The notes under the pieces: generated by a model
What the model saw: the letters and a program-made list of their open reading frames with translations, nothing else
Database searches by the model: none
Told to the model about the DNA's origin: nothing
Translations under genes and position numbers: made by a program
Assembly: GCA_026692905.1 (NCBI GenBank)
Contig: JAPLNL010000040.1
Location: forward strand, 35,655-99,654
DNA: 64,000 nt
DNA from: Planctomycetota bacterium
GTDB lineage: Bacteria > Planctomycetota > Planctomycetia > Pirellulales > Pirellulaceae
Direction of reading: 5' to 3'
In this document: in pieces, positions 16,581 to 25,435 of the stretch
Numbering within the stretch: position 1 is the first letter of the stretch
Layout of the letters: each line of letters opens with the position of its first letter

Positions 16581-19500
16581 CTAAGGCACGAACATTCGCT
16601 CATTCGAGATCAGCAGTACTTGAGCCAATTGTTCCATCGGAGACAACCTCTGTGCCGGATTTCCGGCGAAGTCTTTTTCGGCACTCCAGGAGTTTGCTGC
16701 TTCGCGATCTGAATTCAAGATCGAAACGGTCGGTGACCAAAGGAATTGATCGTTGTTCAAGACCTTGTCGATATCAACCACAAAATCAACGGTCTCGTTG
16801 GATTCGACTTGCAACGCATCCACGCTCAAATCCACCTCGCGATTTTGCAATGCGGTTGATTTGAGCGTGCCTTGGTTGCTTGAAACGATAAAAGCACGGA
16901 CGCCATCTCCCTCGGTTCTGTTATGAACCATCTTGGATTGGATTGAGATGGTTCTTTTTTCTAGCGATGTCCAGCGTCGCACAATGGCATGTTGGCGGTC
17001 ATTGCCAGGATGACCACCTTGGGACGTTAATTGCAACCAACCGAGCGTGCCGTCGGGGAACTGGGCTCCGCCTTGCCATGCGGCACCCGTGAAGTGAGGA
17101 AGCGGAGTAAACGATTTGAGCTTGCCTGAAGCCTCATCCATTTCGCCATAGCCATAGCTCCAAGCGGCCGAATGTGGATTCGCAGACTCGGCCTTGGCTC
17201 CTGCTTCTGCATCCGCTAGAAACTGCTCCGCGATCCTTTCTTCTTCTTTTGAGGGCGTTCGTCCGAGAGTTCGATTGTACAGTTGCTTCAGCGGTTCTAA
17301 GCCATCTAAACTGGCTACGATCTTCTTGGCTCTTGCAACGACGAACGGATGATTCATGGCAAAGAGAGCTTGTTGCGGCGTTGTGGTTTCCGATCGTTCG
17401 GGGGAATGCAGATCCGGATTGGCAAAGTCGAATACACTGAGCAGCGTCGGCAAGAATTGCCGATCGATGGAGATGTAGACTGAGCGCCGCGGACCGAATA
17501 AATCTGTCCCAGGGCCCCCCTTGGTTAAGTCCAATTCTCCCGATGTGGAAAGCATCGAATCTCGCCAAGCTTCGAATTCCAATCGTCGCCGATTGCTTCG
17601 CCAAAGGAGCCGGTTCTCCGGATCTTTTTCTTGTGCAACAGCGCTTGCAGAGACATCCGATGGCCCTTCCGAGTTTTGTCGATACGTTGCAGACGATAGG
17701 ATCATGCGATGCAGCGTCTTGGTGCTCCAGCCGCCCGAAATGAACTGGCTTGCCAAATAGTCGAGTAGTTCCGGATGACTTGGCGGGTTCGCGCGAATCC
17801 CAAAGTCACTTGGAGTGCGGACCAACCCCGTTCCGAAGTGATGCTGCCAGACTCGATTGACCCAAACACGGGCCGTCAGTGGATTCGACGGATCAACGAT
17901 TGCGTTGGCCATCTCCAGGCGTCCACTTCCTTTTTCAAAAGGCCGCCTTGCTTCACCCGAGAGTACTTTCAGAAATTGACGAGGAACGCGTTCTCCTTTG
18001 GAGGCCGGATTGCCACGTCGAAAAACATAAGCGTCCTGTTGTACGACACAATCGTTCAAAGCGACCGCACAGGGGGTGGCTACTTGCGATTGAAGAATCC
18101 ATTGATCCACCTCCGACTGAGCTTTCCAAAGCGCAACCCCAGTCGCGTGGTCCCAATACCATTCGGTATTGATCAGCGGCTCATCAGGGATAACGCACGG
18201 TGAGCCCGCCGCATAAAAGGCATCATGCAACTGTCGATCGCATTCCTCGATCGAGCCGGAAGCACCTTGAGAGGCACTTTGAGCGGCACTTTGCCAAACA
18301 AGATCGTTTGCGGCCAAGAGGGAAGCGTATCGTTCGGCTACTTCTTGTATCGAAACGGGTGGGACTTCAAATGCTTTTGCGACTCGCGAATTGATGGCGA
18401 TGGATCCATCGAGCCATTGTTTGGCCAACTCTGCCGCACGTGTCGCAAACTCATCGTCACGAAGTTGGTTCAAAGCGATCCAGGGTGTGAACACCGGATC
18501 CAACCGATGTTCGGCTCCTGCGAGAAACGCCTGCCATCGTCGCACAATGGCAGGCACCAACTCATCCTTGCCCGTCAATTGTACAAATGCAACTTCGGGA
18601 TACTTGTCCATCTCACGCTGCGCCAGCAAATAATCCTTGATCCGATCGCGAATCCGCTTATTCGCTTCTACTTGTGAGCTTTCTGTTAGGCTGCGAAGTT
18701 TCTGGAGTCGTTCGTGCAATCCTTTGCGATGTTTGTCGGTCGCTTCCGATTTGTCAGCAGGATTGGGGATTTCTACTTGCTGATCGACACAGTTCAAGAA
18801 GACTCCGTACAACGAATAATAGTCCGCTGTCGGGATAGGATCATATTTATGATCGTGGCAGCGCGCGCAACCCACCGTCAAACCCAAAAGTCCGCGACCG
18901 ACAACATCAATTCGATCATCGATGATGTCTGGCGTTGTGCCCAGAAAACGACGACCGAGAGTCAGAAAACCCATCGCAGCCTGCGACGCCGGATCGCTTG
19001 GCGTTACTTGGTCGGCCGCCAGTTGTAGCAGGACAAAACGGTTGAATGGCATGTCCTCGTTGAATGCCTTGATCACCCAATCGCGATACAGAAAAGAATG
19101 AAAAAACCGTCGTTCCTCCCGACCATAGACGTATCCCTTGGTGTCCGAATACCTAGCTACATCCAGCCAATGACGGCCCCACCGCTCTCCATAACGTGGT
19201 GACTCCAGCAACCGATCGATCAGGCTTTCGTACGCGTCATCCGATTGATCACGGGCGAACGCGTTGATTTCCTCTTGTGTAGGAGGCAGGCCGCACAAGT
19301 CATAGGTGGCGCGAACAATCAACGCTTCGCGACAGGCTTCGCTCGACGATTGGAGCCCTGAGTCTTGCAGCTTTGCAACCACAAACCGATCGACGTCATT
19401 CTTGACTCTCACATCGCCTTTGATCTCTGGTGGAGCGACAGTACGAAGAGGCTGAAAGGCCCAGTGCGATCTCCACAGGTCTTCCTTTTGTTTCGAGAGA

Positions 19501-20018
19501 GGCGTTTCTTTTGGCCACGGAGCTCCCATTGCGATCCAGCGTGCAAGATCGTCCATCTGGTTCTTCGTAAGTGGCTCACCCGCTTCCTTCGGCGGCATTC
19601 TCAACTCCGGATCGAGACTTTTAACACGATCCAGCAACTCACTACGCTGGCCGTCCCCCAGAACAATCGATGGACCGCTATCGCCACCAACGAGCATCGC
19701 CTCTCGAGAATCCAAACGAAGTCCGGCCCATTGCTTCTTGTCGCCGTGGCATCCTTGGCACCGTTCAATCAATAGCGGTCGAATCTGTTTTTCAAAGAAC
19801 TCGATGTCGGCAGGTGTGGCTTGCGGCGAGGATTCATCATCAAGCATACGAGCGAACAGCAAGGACGACGAACAAAGGCTCCCGAGGAAGGCAGCCCCAA
19901 ACAGCCAGTGACTGAATGAGCTTACGGTGATCCTATCGAACCAATGACTCGCGTCCCCATCGATCGTCGGCTTGGCGGTTCCGCGAAGAATCTCAGTGTT
20001 TTTCAGGCTGGATTCCAT
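16581..20018 (-). CDS. DUF1549/DUF1553 protein with N-terminal cytochrome c (PSCyt1) domain
   Basis: About 1145 residues from the ATG at 20018; a GTG at 20057 would add 13. After a hydrophobic export segment (LFGAAFLGSLCSSSLLFA) comes the heme motif CQGCH in a PSCyt1 domain. A DUF1549 domain follows (GRHWLDVARYSDTKG; CARCHDHKYDPI), then DUF1553 (NPLTARVWVNRVWQHHFGTG). An extra beta-rich segment of about 180 residues interrupts the C-terminus before LSPMEQLAQVLLISNERMFV. The second CARCHDHK could bind another heme or metal. It is predicted to be a periplasmic electron-transfer or oxidoreductase partner of the downstream DUF1501 protein. A homologous pair lies divergently at 20304-25139. Confidence 0.9.
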   Translation of the reverse strand: MESSLKNTEILRGTAKPTIDGDASHWFDRITVSSFSHWLFGAAFLGSLCSSSLLFARMLDDESSPQATPADIEFFEKQIRPLLIERCQGCHGDKKQWAGLRLDSREAMLVGGDSGPSIVLGDGQRSELLDRVKSLDPELRMPPKEAGEPLTKNQMDDLARWIAMGAPWPKETPLSKQKEDLWRSHWAFQPLRTVAPPEIKGDVRVKNDVDRFVVAKLQDSGLQSSSEACREALIVRATYDLCGLPPTQEEINAFARDQSDDAYESLIDRLLESPRYGERWGRHWLDVARYSDTKGYVYGREERRFFHSFLYRDWVIKAFNEDMPFNRFVLLQLAADQVTPSDPASQAAMGFLTLGRRFLGTTPDIIDDRIDVVGRGLLGLTVGCARCHDHKYDPIPTADYYSLYGVFLNCVDQQVEIPNPADKSEATDKHRKGLHERLQKLRSLTESSQVEANKRIRDRIKDYLLAQREMDKYPEVAFVQLTGKDELVPAIVRRWQAFLAGAEHRLDPVFTPWIALNQLRDDEFATRAAELAKQWLDGSIAINSRVAKAFEVPPVSIQEVAERYASLLAANDLVWQSAAQSASQGASGSIEECDRQLHDAFYAAGSPCVIPDEPLINTEWYWDHATGVALWKAQSEVDQWILQSQVATPCAVALNDCVVQQDAYVFRRGNPASKGERVPRQFLKVLSGEARRPFEKGSGRLEMANAIVDPSNPLTARVWVNRVWQHHFGTGLVRTPSDFGIRANPPSHPELLDYLASQFISGGWSTKTLHRMILSSATYRQNSEGPSDVSASAVAQEKDPENRLLWRSNRRRLEFEAWRDSMLSTSGELDLTKGGPGTDLFGPRRSVYISIDRQFLPTLLSVFDFANPDLHSPERSETTTPQQALFAMNHPFVVARAKKIVASLDGLEPLKQLYNRTLGRTPSKEEERIAEQFLADAEAGAKAESANPHSAAWSYGYGEMDEASGKLKSFTPLPHFTGAAWQGGAQFPDGTLGWLQLTSQGGHPGNDRQHAIVRRWTSLEKRTISIQSKMVHNRTEGDGVRAFIVSSNQGTLKSTALQNREVDLSVDALQVESNETVDFVVDIDKVLNNDQFLWSPTVSILNSDREAANSWSAEKDFAGNPAQRLSPMEQLAQVLLISNERMFVP

Positions 20019-20171
20019 GAGGGGTCGTTCAAAAAAAGGTTCATTGAGAAAGCGCACCTTGTTTGTGTTTCGTATACAATGTACCCATGTTAGGCTCTTT
20101 TCACGCCAATCACCAGTATGAAAATGCTAGCTGCCGGGAAAGCAATTTCCTGGAAGCTCCCTCCCACCGAT

Positions 20172-20375
20172 TCAAACATCTTTGCAATGCCACGTCCCTT
20201 GAGAAACGTCGGGAGAGCGAGGCTCCTGCCGAGCTTGCAATGCCTCGGTTCAGCAGGAGCCTCACAAAATCGCTCCAAACATCTTTGCAATGACAATTGC
20301 CTTATGAACCTTCGCGAGAGCGAGGCTCCTGCCCAGCTTGGTACGCCGCGGTTCGGCGGGAGCCTCACCCTCCCA
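20172..20375. repeat. Tandem pair of GAGGCTCCTGCC elements
   Basis: Two units of about 100 bp in direct repeat. Each starts with CAAACATCTTTGCAATG, then a variable stretch, then GAGAGCGAGGCTCCTGCC and its inverted partner (GCAGGAGCCTCAC at 20252-20264; GGCGGGAGCCTCACCC at 20356-20371). The palindromes are at 20211-20265 and 20315-20374. Both fall in the open frame at the N-terminus of the DUF1549 gene. Confidence 0.9.
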
Positions 20376-23300
20376 AATATCGTCATTGCATGTGCGATGG
20401 CATGCCTGCTCATGCTCGCACCAGCTTGTCTCGCGGAGAACGACGACGAGTTCTTTGAGGCGCGAGTCCGACCTGTTTTGGTCAAGCATTGCCTGGAGTG
20501 TCATGGCACAAAAAAACAAGAAGGTGGGCTGCGACTGGACTCACGCGATAGTTGGATGCGAGGTGGCGAGCGCGGTGATGTAATCGTGGCGGGTGAACCA
20601 GAAAAGAGTTTATTCATTCAGGCGGTACGATATGACGATCCCGATTTGCAAATGCCACCTGGAAACAAAAAGCTGTCAGGGGCCGAAATCGCAGATCTCG
20701 AAGCGTGGGTCCAACGCGGTGCCAACGATCCTCGGCGCGAATCAGCAACTCAGGCATCGGAAAAAATGAGTCTTGAACAGGCCCAAACGTTTTGGTCTTT
20801 TCAACCTCTTGCAGCTGTCGCCCTACCGCAAGACGCGACGGATCGTTGGTCTCGAACTTCGCTCGACGCGTTTATTCACGCAGAGTTGAAGAAACACGAA
20901 CTGACGCCTGTCGCAGACTCAGATCGTCGTACTTGGATACGCCGAGCCACATTCGATTTGACAGGACTTCCGCCAACCCCCGACGAGATCGATTCGTTTC
21001 TGCGCGACGAATCGGCGAACGCATTTGCGGTGGTGGTGGATCGTCTGCTTGAGTCATCTGCCTATGGTGAACGATGGGGGCGGCACTGGCTCGACGTAGC
21101 AAGATATGCAGACACGGCGGGCGACGGATCGGACTATCCAGTGCGTGAAGCTGGCAAGTATCGCAATTGGGTCATCGACGCCTTCAATCATGACAAACCT
21201 TTTCATGAGTTCCTTCGCGAGCAGATCGCTGGGGACATTCTCGCGCTCAACGGTCCCCACGATCAATACGCAGGTCGAGTGACAGCCACAGGTTTTTTGG
21301 CGATCGGCAAACGCTACGGTTACAAAGCTGCGCCCGACTATCAGTACTTGGACTTTGGAGATGTGATTGACTCGCTCGGCCGTTCGATGGTGGGACTTTC
21401 ATTGGGTTGTGCGCGATGCCACGATCATAAATACGATCCGGTTTCAGCTGCTGACTACTATGCACTCTATGGGATCATGGAGAGCACGCAGTGGGCGTTT
21501 CCCGGAGGTGAAGAGCAGAAGCGGCCTGCTCACTTCCCGCCTCTTGTGCCACCCGATGAAGTCGCGAAACTTGATAAAGCTAGGGCCGAAGAACTCGCTC
21601 GCATGGATGCTGAAATCGCTGCGTTGAGACGTGAACGATCGGAACTGGATCCGGATTCAGTGGCCGGCGGTACGGACCTCGGATTCGAAGCTCAGCAGTC
21701 CGGAAAGCCACCCGGCAAACCGTGGGTTAGCGCCGGTCCGGTCGAAGTAACTCCCGAGGCGCAGAGTCCTTTCGACCATATCCATCCTCAAGGGAAAATG
21801 GGGATTCGTCTTGGAAGTGGCCAACCCACCGATGGCTTGCGTTACGTTTTCGAAAATGGATTGCGGGCAACGCCAGGCAAACAGATGCACCTCACGATCG
21901 ACTTTCGAACCGTCGAGACATCCAAGGAGAAGGGAGCATTTCGGTTCTACCTCGGTCGCGGCGTGATCGAGTCGCTTGCCATCGAGTGCAGTGCGACATC
22001 AACGGAATTCGCGATTCGCAGTGGAACCAAATGGGAAGTGATTCGCCCGATAACGCCTGGCGCTTGGTACACGCTGAGATTGACGATCGACCCGGTTGCA
22101 AAGAAGTACTCCGGTATCGTTGGTACACGCGATGATTTGACTGCTTTTGAGGACAAGCAGACGGGGCCGAATTGGGACGGTGTCATCAATTGCTTCATTT
22201 GCGATGGGTTTGGGCATGTCGGCGGAGCGGCATGCGCTCGCGAACTCGACAACCTCGGGCTTCGAGAAACGGCGTTTGGTGCGCCCGATTCTGGGCCAGT
22301 CGTTCCGCGAACCGTGGAACCAAATGCTCAGGCGCGGATGGCGAAGCTGGATGCCGAAATCAAGTCGCTTACGGCCCGCAAACAAACTATCTCGATCGAG
22401 TCACCTTACCCTGTTGCTTATGGAGTTGCCGAGGGAACTCCTACGAACAGTCGGATACAACTTCGCGGCGAGCCCCATCGTCTGAGCGACGAAGTTCCGC
22501 GGCGGAATCTTGAACTGCTGGGTGGCGATATCGTATCTGCTGGTTCTGGTAGCGGCCGACTTGAGTTGGCAAACTGGATCACTCGCCCAACGAACCCGTT
22601 GACGGCTCGAGTCTTCGTGAACCGAGTCTGGCAATGGCATTTCGGTGACGGGCTTGTCGCAACGCCTAGCGACTTCGGCTTGCGCGGCGAGCGACCGACG
22701 CATCCTGAATTGCTTGACTGGCTGGCTGGCGAGTTCATCGCATCGGGTTGGTCCGTCAAGTCGCTGCATCGATTGATTATGAATTCGCGAACGTACCAAT
22801 TGGCGAGTGTCGATAGCGACGCGAACCTCACGGCGGACCCAGGCAATCGCTGGCACTGGCGGTATTCGCGACGCTCTTTGGATGCAGAATCGATCCGCGA
22901 CGCGATGCTTGCCGTGAGTGGCCGCTTGGATCGAAACGTCCCACAGTCCCATCCGTTTCCATCGGTAGACACATGGGGATTCACGATCCACAACCCATTC
23001 CATGCAGTCTACGATTCAAACCATCGCAGCGTGTATTTGATGGTACAGCGAAACCGACGGCATCCGTACCTGGCATTGTTTGATGCTGCCGATCCCAACC
23101 AAAGTATTGCGTCACGACAACCGACCACCACTCCCACGCAAGCTTTGTATCTGATGAATTCCCCGTTTGTCCAAGAGGTCTCCGAGGGTTTCGCGCGTCG
23201 CGTGGTTTCCGTGTCTGGTGATGATCGGGCAAAAATGCGATGGGCATTTGAAACGACACATGGCCAAATTCCCGACGATGCCGTTGTCGGTGATGCCATC

Positions 23301-23423
23301 GCTTTCGTATCGGGGTATCGAGAGAAACTCCCAGGTGATGCGGCAGTGGATAAGGACATCGCAGCATGGTCGGCACTTGCGAGAGTTTTGTTGACGAGCA
23401 ATGGGTTTCTATATGTGGATTAA
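20304..23423 (+). CDS. DUF1549/DUF1553 cytochrome protein with LamG-like insert
   Basis: From the ATG at 20304 this is 1039 residues; the frame stays open from 20118. The chosen start places a repeat-encoded segment (SEAPAQLGTPRFGGSLTLP) in front of the hydrophobic core IVIACAMACLLMLAPACLA, so the signal peptide n-region is derived from an inserted element. Domains follow in order: cytochrome motif CLECHG, DUF1549 (GRHWLDVARYADTAGDGSDY, CARCHDHKYDPV), a beta-rich LamG-like insert of about 200 residues, and DUF1553 (NPLTARVFVNRVWQWHFGDG). It pairs with the DUF1501 gene at 23748 and mirrors the pair on the other strand. Role and electron partner are unknown. Confidence 0.88.
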   Translation: MNLRESEAPAQLGTPRFGGSLTLPNIVIACAMACLLMLAPACLAENDDEFFEARVRPVLVKHCLECHGTKKQEGGLRLDSRDSWMRGGERGDVIVAGEPEKSLFIQAVRYDDPDLQMPPGNKKLSGAEIADLEAWVQRGANDPRRESATQASEKMSLEQAQTFWSFQPLAAVALPQDATDRWSRTSLDAFIHAELKKHELTPVADSDRRTWIRRATFDLTGLPPTPDEIDSFLRDESANAFAVVVDRLLESSAYGERWGRHWLDVARYADTAGDGSDYPVREAGKYRNWVIDAFNHDKPFHEFLREQIAGDILALNGPHDQYAGRVTATGFLAIGKRYGYKAAPDYQYLDFGDVIDSLGRSMVGLSLGCARCHDHKYDPVSAADYYALYGIMESTQWAFPGGEEQKRPAHFPPLVPPDEVAKLDKARAEELARMDAEIAALRRERSELDPDSVAGGTDLGFEAQQSGKPPGKPWVSAGPVEVTPEAQSPFDHIHPQGKMGIRLGSGQPTDGLRYVFENGLRATPGKQMHLTIDFRTVETSKEKGAFRFYLGRGVIESLAIECSATSTEFAIRSGTKWEVIRPITPGAWYTLRLTIDPVAKKYSGIVGTRDDLTAFEDKQTGPNWDGVINCFICDGFGHVGGAACARELDNLGLRETAFGAPDSGPVVPRTVEPNAQARMAKLDAEIKSLTARKQTISIESPYPVAYGVAEGTPTNSRIQLRGEPHRLSDEVPRRNLELLGGDIVSAGSGSGRLELANWITRPTNPLTARVFVNRVWQWHFGDGLVATPSDFGLRGERPTHPELLDWLAGEFIASGWSVKSLHRLIMNSRTYQLASVDSDANLTADPGNRWHWRYSRRSLDAESIRDAMLAVSGRLDRNVPQSHPFPSVDTWGFTIHNPFHAVYDSNHRSVYLMVQRNRRHPYLALFDAADPNQSIASRQPTTTPTQALYLMNSPFVQEVSEGFARRVVSVSGDDRAKMRWAFETTHGQIPDDAVVGDAIAFVSGYREKLPGDAAVDKDIAAWSALARVLLTSNGFLYVD

Positions 23424-23441
23424 GGATGAAAGATTATCAGT

Positions 23442-23488
23442 GTCCCCCCTCGCCCCGTTTCGGGGAGAGGGGTCGGGGGTGAGGGGTG
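23442..23488. repeat. CCCC-rich palindrome, copy 4
   Basis: GTCCCCCCTCGCCCC and CGGGGAGAGGGGTCGGGGGTG form a GC-rich hairpin 20 bp after the DUF1549 stop. It is inverted relative to the copy at 23591-23638. It may end transcription or be a REP-like pair. Confidence 0.85.
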
Positions 23489-23512
23489 GAACTGTCCGTA
23501 ACAGGTTTTCGA

Positions 23513-23640
23513 TTCAGTTATTTGTTTAAACCTCTTAAGCAGGTCACGGCATTGCGAACAAAACCAAAGTTTCAATCAATACATGGCGCAAAACCCCTCA
23601 CCCCCCGCCCCTCTCCCCAAAAAGGTGAGAGGGGAGCGAG
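23513..23640. repeat. About 120-bp repeat ending in CCCC-rich palindrome, copy 5
   Basis: The stretch from CAGTTATTTGTTT through GCGCAAAACCCCTCACCCCC to the end of the hairpin (23591-23638) matches 7918-8040 along its whole length with scattered differences. The element is therefore longer than the palindrome alone. Confidence 0.75.
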
Positions 23641-23659
23641 TCATAGGAAGTGGGGCATA

Positions 23660-23713
23660 CCAGGCCAACGGCCTGGGTACCGATTTTAAGATAACACAAA
23701 GGGCCAAAGGCCC
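23660..23713. repeat. CCAGGCCAACGGCCTGGG double hairpin
   Basis: Two small perfect hairpins, CCAGGCCAACGGCCTGG (23660-23677) and GGGCCAAAGGCCC, lie in the leader of the DUF1501 gene. A related pair (AGGGGCAAAGCCCCT and CCCAGCCCAACGGGCTGGG) is at 63022-63070. Confidence 0.75.
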
Positions 23714-23747
23714 GACAGTTTGCAACGTTTGAATGGATCTTCAAATC

Positions 23748-25139
23748 ATGAATACAACCGAACCAACACGGCGAGAATTTTTGAGTCGCGCGTCGGGCGG
23801 ATTTGGTGCCCTTGCGTTGGCAGGCTTGGTTCGTGACCTTCAAGCTGCCGACAATCCGCTTGCAGCCAGGAACGGCCATCATCTTGCGAAGGCAGACCGA
23901 GTCATCTTCCTGTTTTCGACTGGTGGCACTTCGCATATTGACACCTTCAATTATCGACCCCAGCTAGTCGCCGATCATGGCAAATCCATTACGGCTTCGC
24001 GATGGCTCAATAAATCGGGAGAGTTCAATCGGTTCTTGATCAAACCACGTTATGCTTTCAAGCAGTATGGTCAATGCGGAAGTTGGGTCAGTGAACTGTT
24101 CCCGCATGTGGGTTCGGTCATCGATGATGTTTGTGTCCTCAATGCGATGCACTGCGAGAGTGATGGTCACGACAAAGCGACCTTGGCGGCCCACACAGGC
24201 TCGGCGCAGTTTGCTCGGCCTAGCGCGGGCTCCTGGGTGAGCTACGGACTCGGAACCGTCAATCAGAATCTGCCGTCGTTCGTAGTTCTAGCTCCGGCCG
24301 CACCCTACGCCGGTGCACAAACTTGGAGCAGCGATTTTTTACCTGCTTGCCATCAAGGAACGCATGTCGTACCGGGTGTTGAGCCGCTGCCCAACATTCG
24401 ACCGCGGAATCCGAGTACCGATCTGCAGCAAATGGAACTCGCTTTGCAAAGACGATTGAATCAAGCCCATTTGGCGCAGCGGGCAGCCGACCAATCGCTC
24501 GATGCGAGGATTCGATCCTTTGAAACCGCCTTCGGAATGCAACGAGAAGCGCCCGAGGCGTTCGATCTATCGCAAGAAACGGAAGCCACGCTCCAACTGT
24601 ATGGGCTTGAGCGAGGAGCAACGAGCGGCTTCGGTTGGCAATGCTTGGTCGCACGTAGACTTGCGGAACGAGGCGTTCGGTTTCTCGAACTCATCGACGT
24701 TGGATCGAGTGGCAATTGGGACTCCCACGGCGACATGGGCGATCACAGCCGACTTGCGAAAGCGATCGACAAGCCCATAGCCGGTCTGCTAACCGACCTC
24801 AAGCAAAGAGGCATGCTGGAGAGGACGCTTGTTGTTTGGACAACCGAATTCGGTCGCACTCCATTCCATCAGCAAGCGGACCACGCTGGTCGCGAACACC
24901 ACAACCTATGCTTCTCATCGTGGATGGCCGGTGGCGGTGTCAAAGGAGGGATCGTACATGGCCAGTCGGATGAGTATGGTATTCTGACATCTGAGGACGC
25001 CGTTCATACCCACGACCTTCACGCCACGATGCTATACCTCCTCGGGATCGATCACGAGAGACTGACATTCCGCCACGCCGGCCGTGATTTTCGCTTGACC
25101 GACGTCCACGGACGAGTCGTCCATGAGATCATCTCGTAG
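23748..25139 (+). CDS. DUF1501 protein, Tat-exported
   Basis: A 463-residue DUF1501 protein starting at the ATG 23748 (the frame opens at 23733). It has the twin-arginine signal RREFLSRASGGFGALALAGL, then FLFSTGGTSHIDTFNYRP, TTEFGRTPF with REHHN, and the conserved C-terminal LLGIDHERLTFRHAGRDFR. It belongs to the planctomycete family related to sulfatase/alkaline-phosphatase folds; its reaction is not established. It follows the DUF1549/DUF1553 gene by about 320 bp of repeat-bearing spacer and mirrors the paralogous pair at 15133-20018. Confidence 0.9.
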   Translation: MNTTEPTRREFLSRASGGFGALALAGLVRDLQAADNPLAARNGHHLAKADRVIFLFSTGGTSHIDTFNYRPQLVADHGKSITASRWLNKSGEFNRFLIKPRYAFKQYGQCGSWVSELFPHVGSVIDDVCVLNAMHCESDGHDKATLAAHTGSAQFARPSAGSWVSYGLGTVNQNLPSFVVLAPAAPYAGAQTWSSDFLPACHQGTHVVPGVEPLPNIRPRNPSTDLQQMELALQRRLNQAHLAQRAADQSLDARIRSFETAFGMQREAPEAFDLSQETEATLQLYGLERGATSGFGWQCLVARRLAERGVRFLELIDVGSSGNWDSHGDMGDHSRLAKAIDKPIAGLLTDLKQRGMLERTLVVWTTEFGRTPFHQQADHAGREHHNLCFSSWMAGGGVKGGIVHGQSDEYGILTSEDAVHTHDLHATMLYLLGIDHERLTFRHAGRDFRLTDVHGRVVHEIIS

Positions 25140-25435
25140 CTGCATTCGTTCGGGCGGACCACGATCTCAAGTACAATGATTTAAAACGATTGCAACTAGT
25201 TCCGCACCCGCATTGATCTGTTTTGGGTAACACCGGAAGGTAGGCCGAAATCCTACGGATCGATCGGCATTGGAGAAACAAAGACTCAGCAAGCACGCCC
25301 TGGCGCAATATGGTCTATTGGCGAAATAGATTCCGATAAAATGCTCGGGCATTTCATCATCGGTGATCGAACAGCTCAAGCTGTCATGCCTGAAGCTCTT
25401 CCAGAGTAAGAAATTTTTTGAATCGAACTTTTCCG
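25140..25435. other. Intergenic stretch, no gene seen
   Basis: About 295 bp before the glycosidase-like gene. No protein-like frame, strong hairpin or known riboswitch consensus was recognised. Confidence 0.4.

Noticed and set aside
25167..25435. Riboswitch or leader in the gap before the glycosidase-like gene
   Set aside because: A short run near 25230 looked structured, but no known consensus or convincing stem set could be built.
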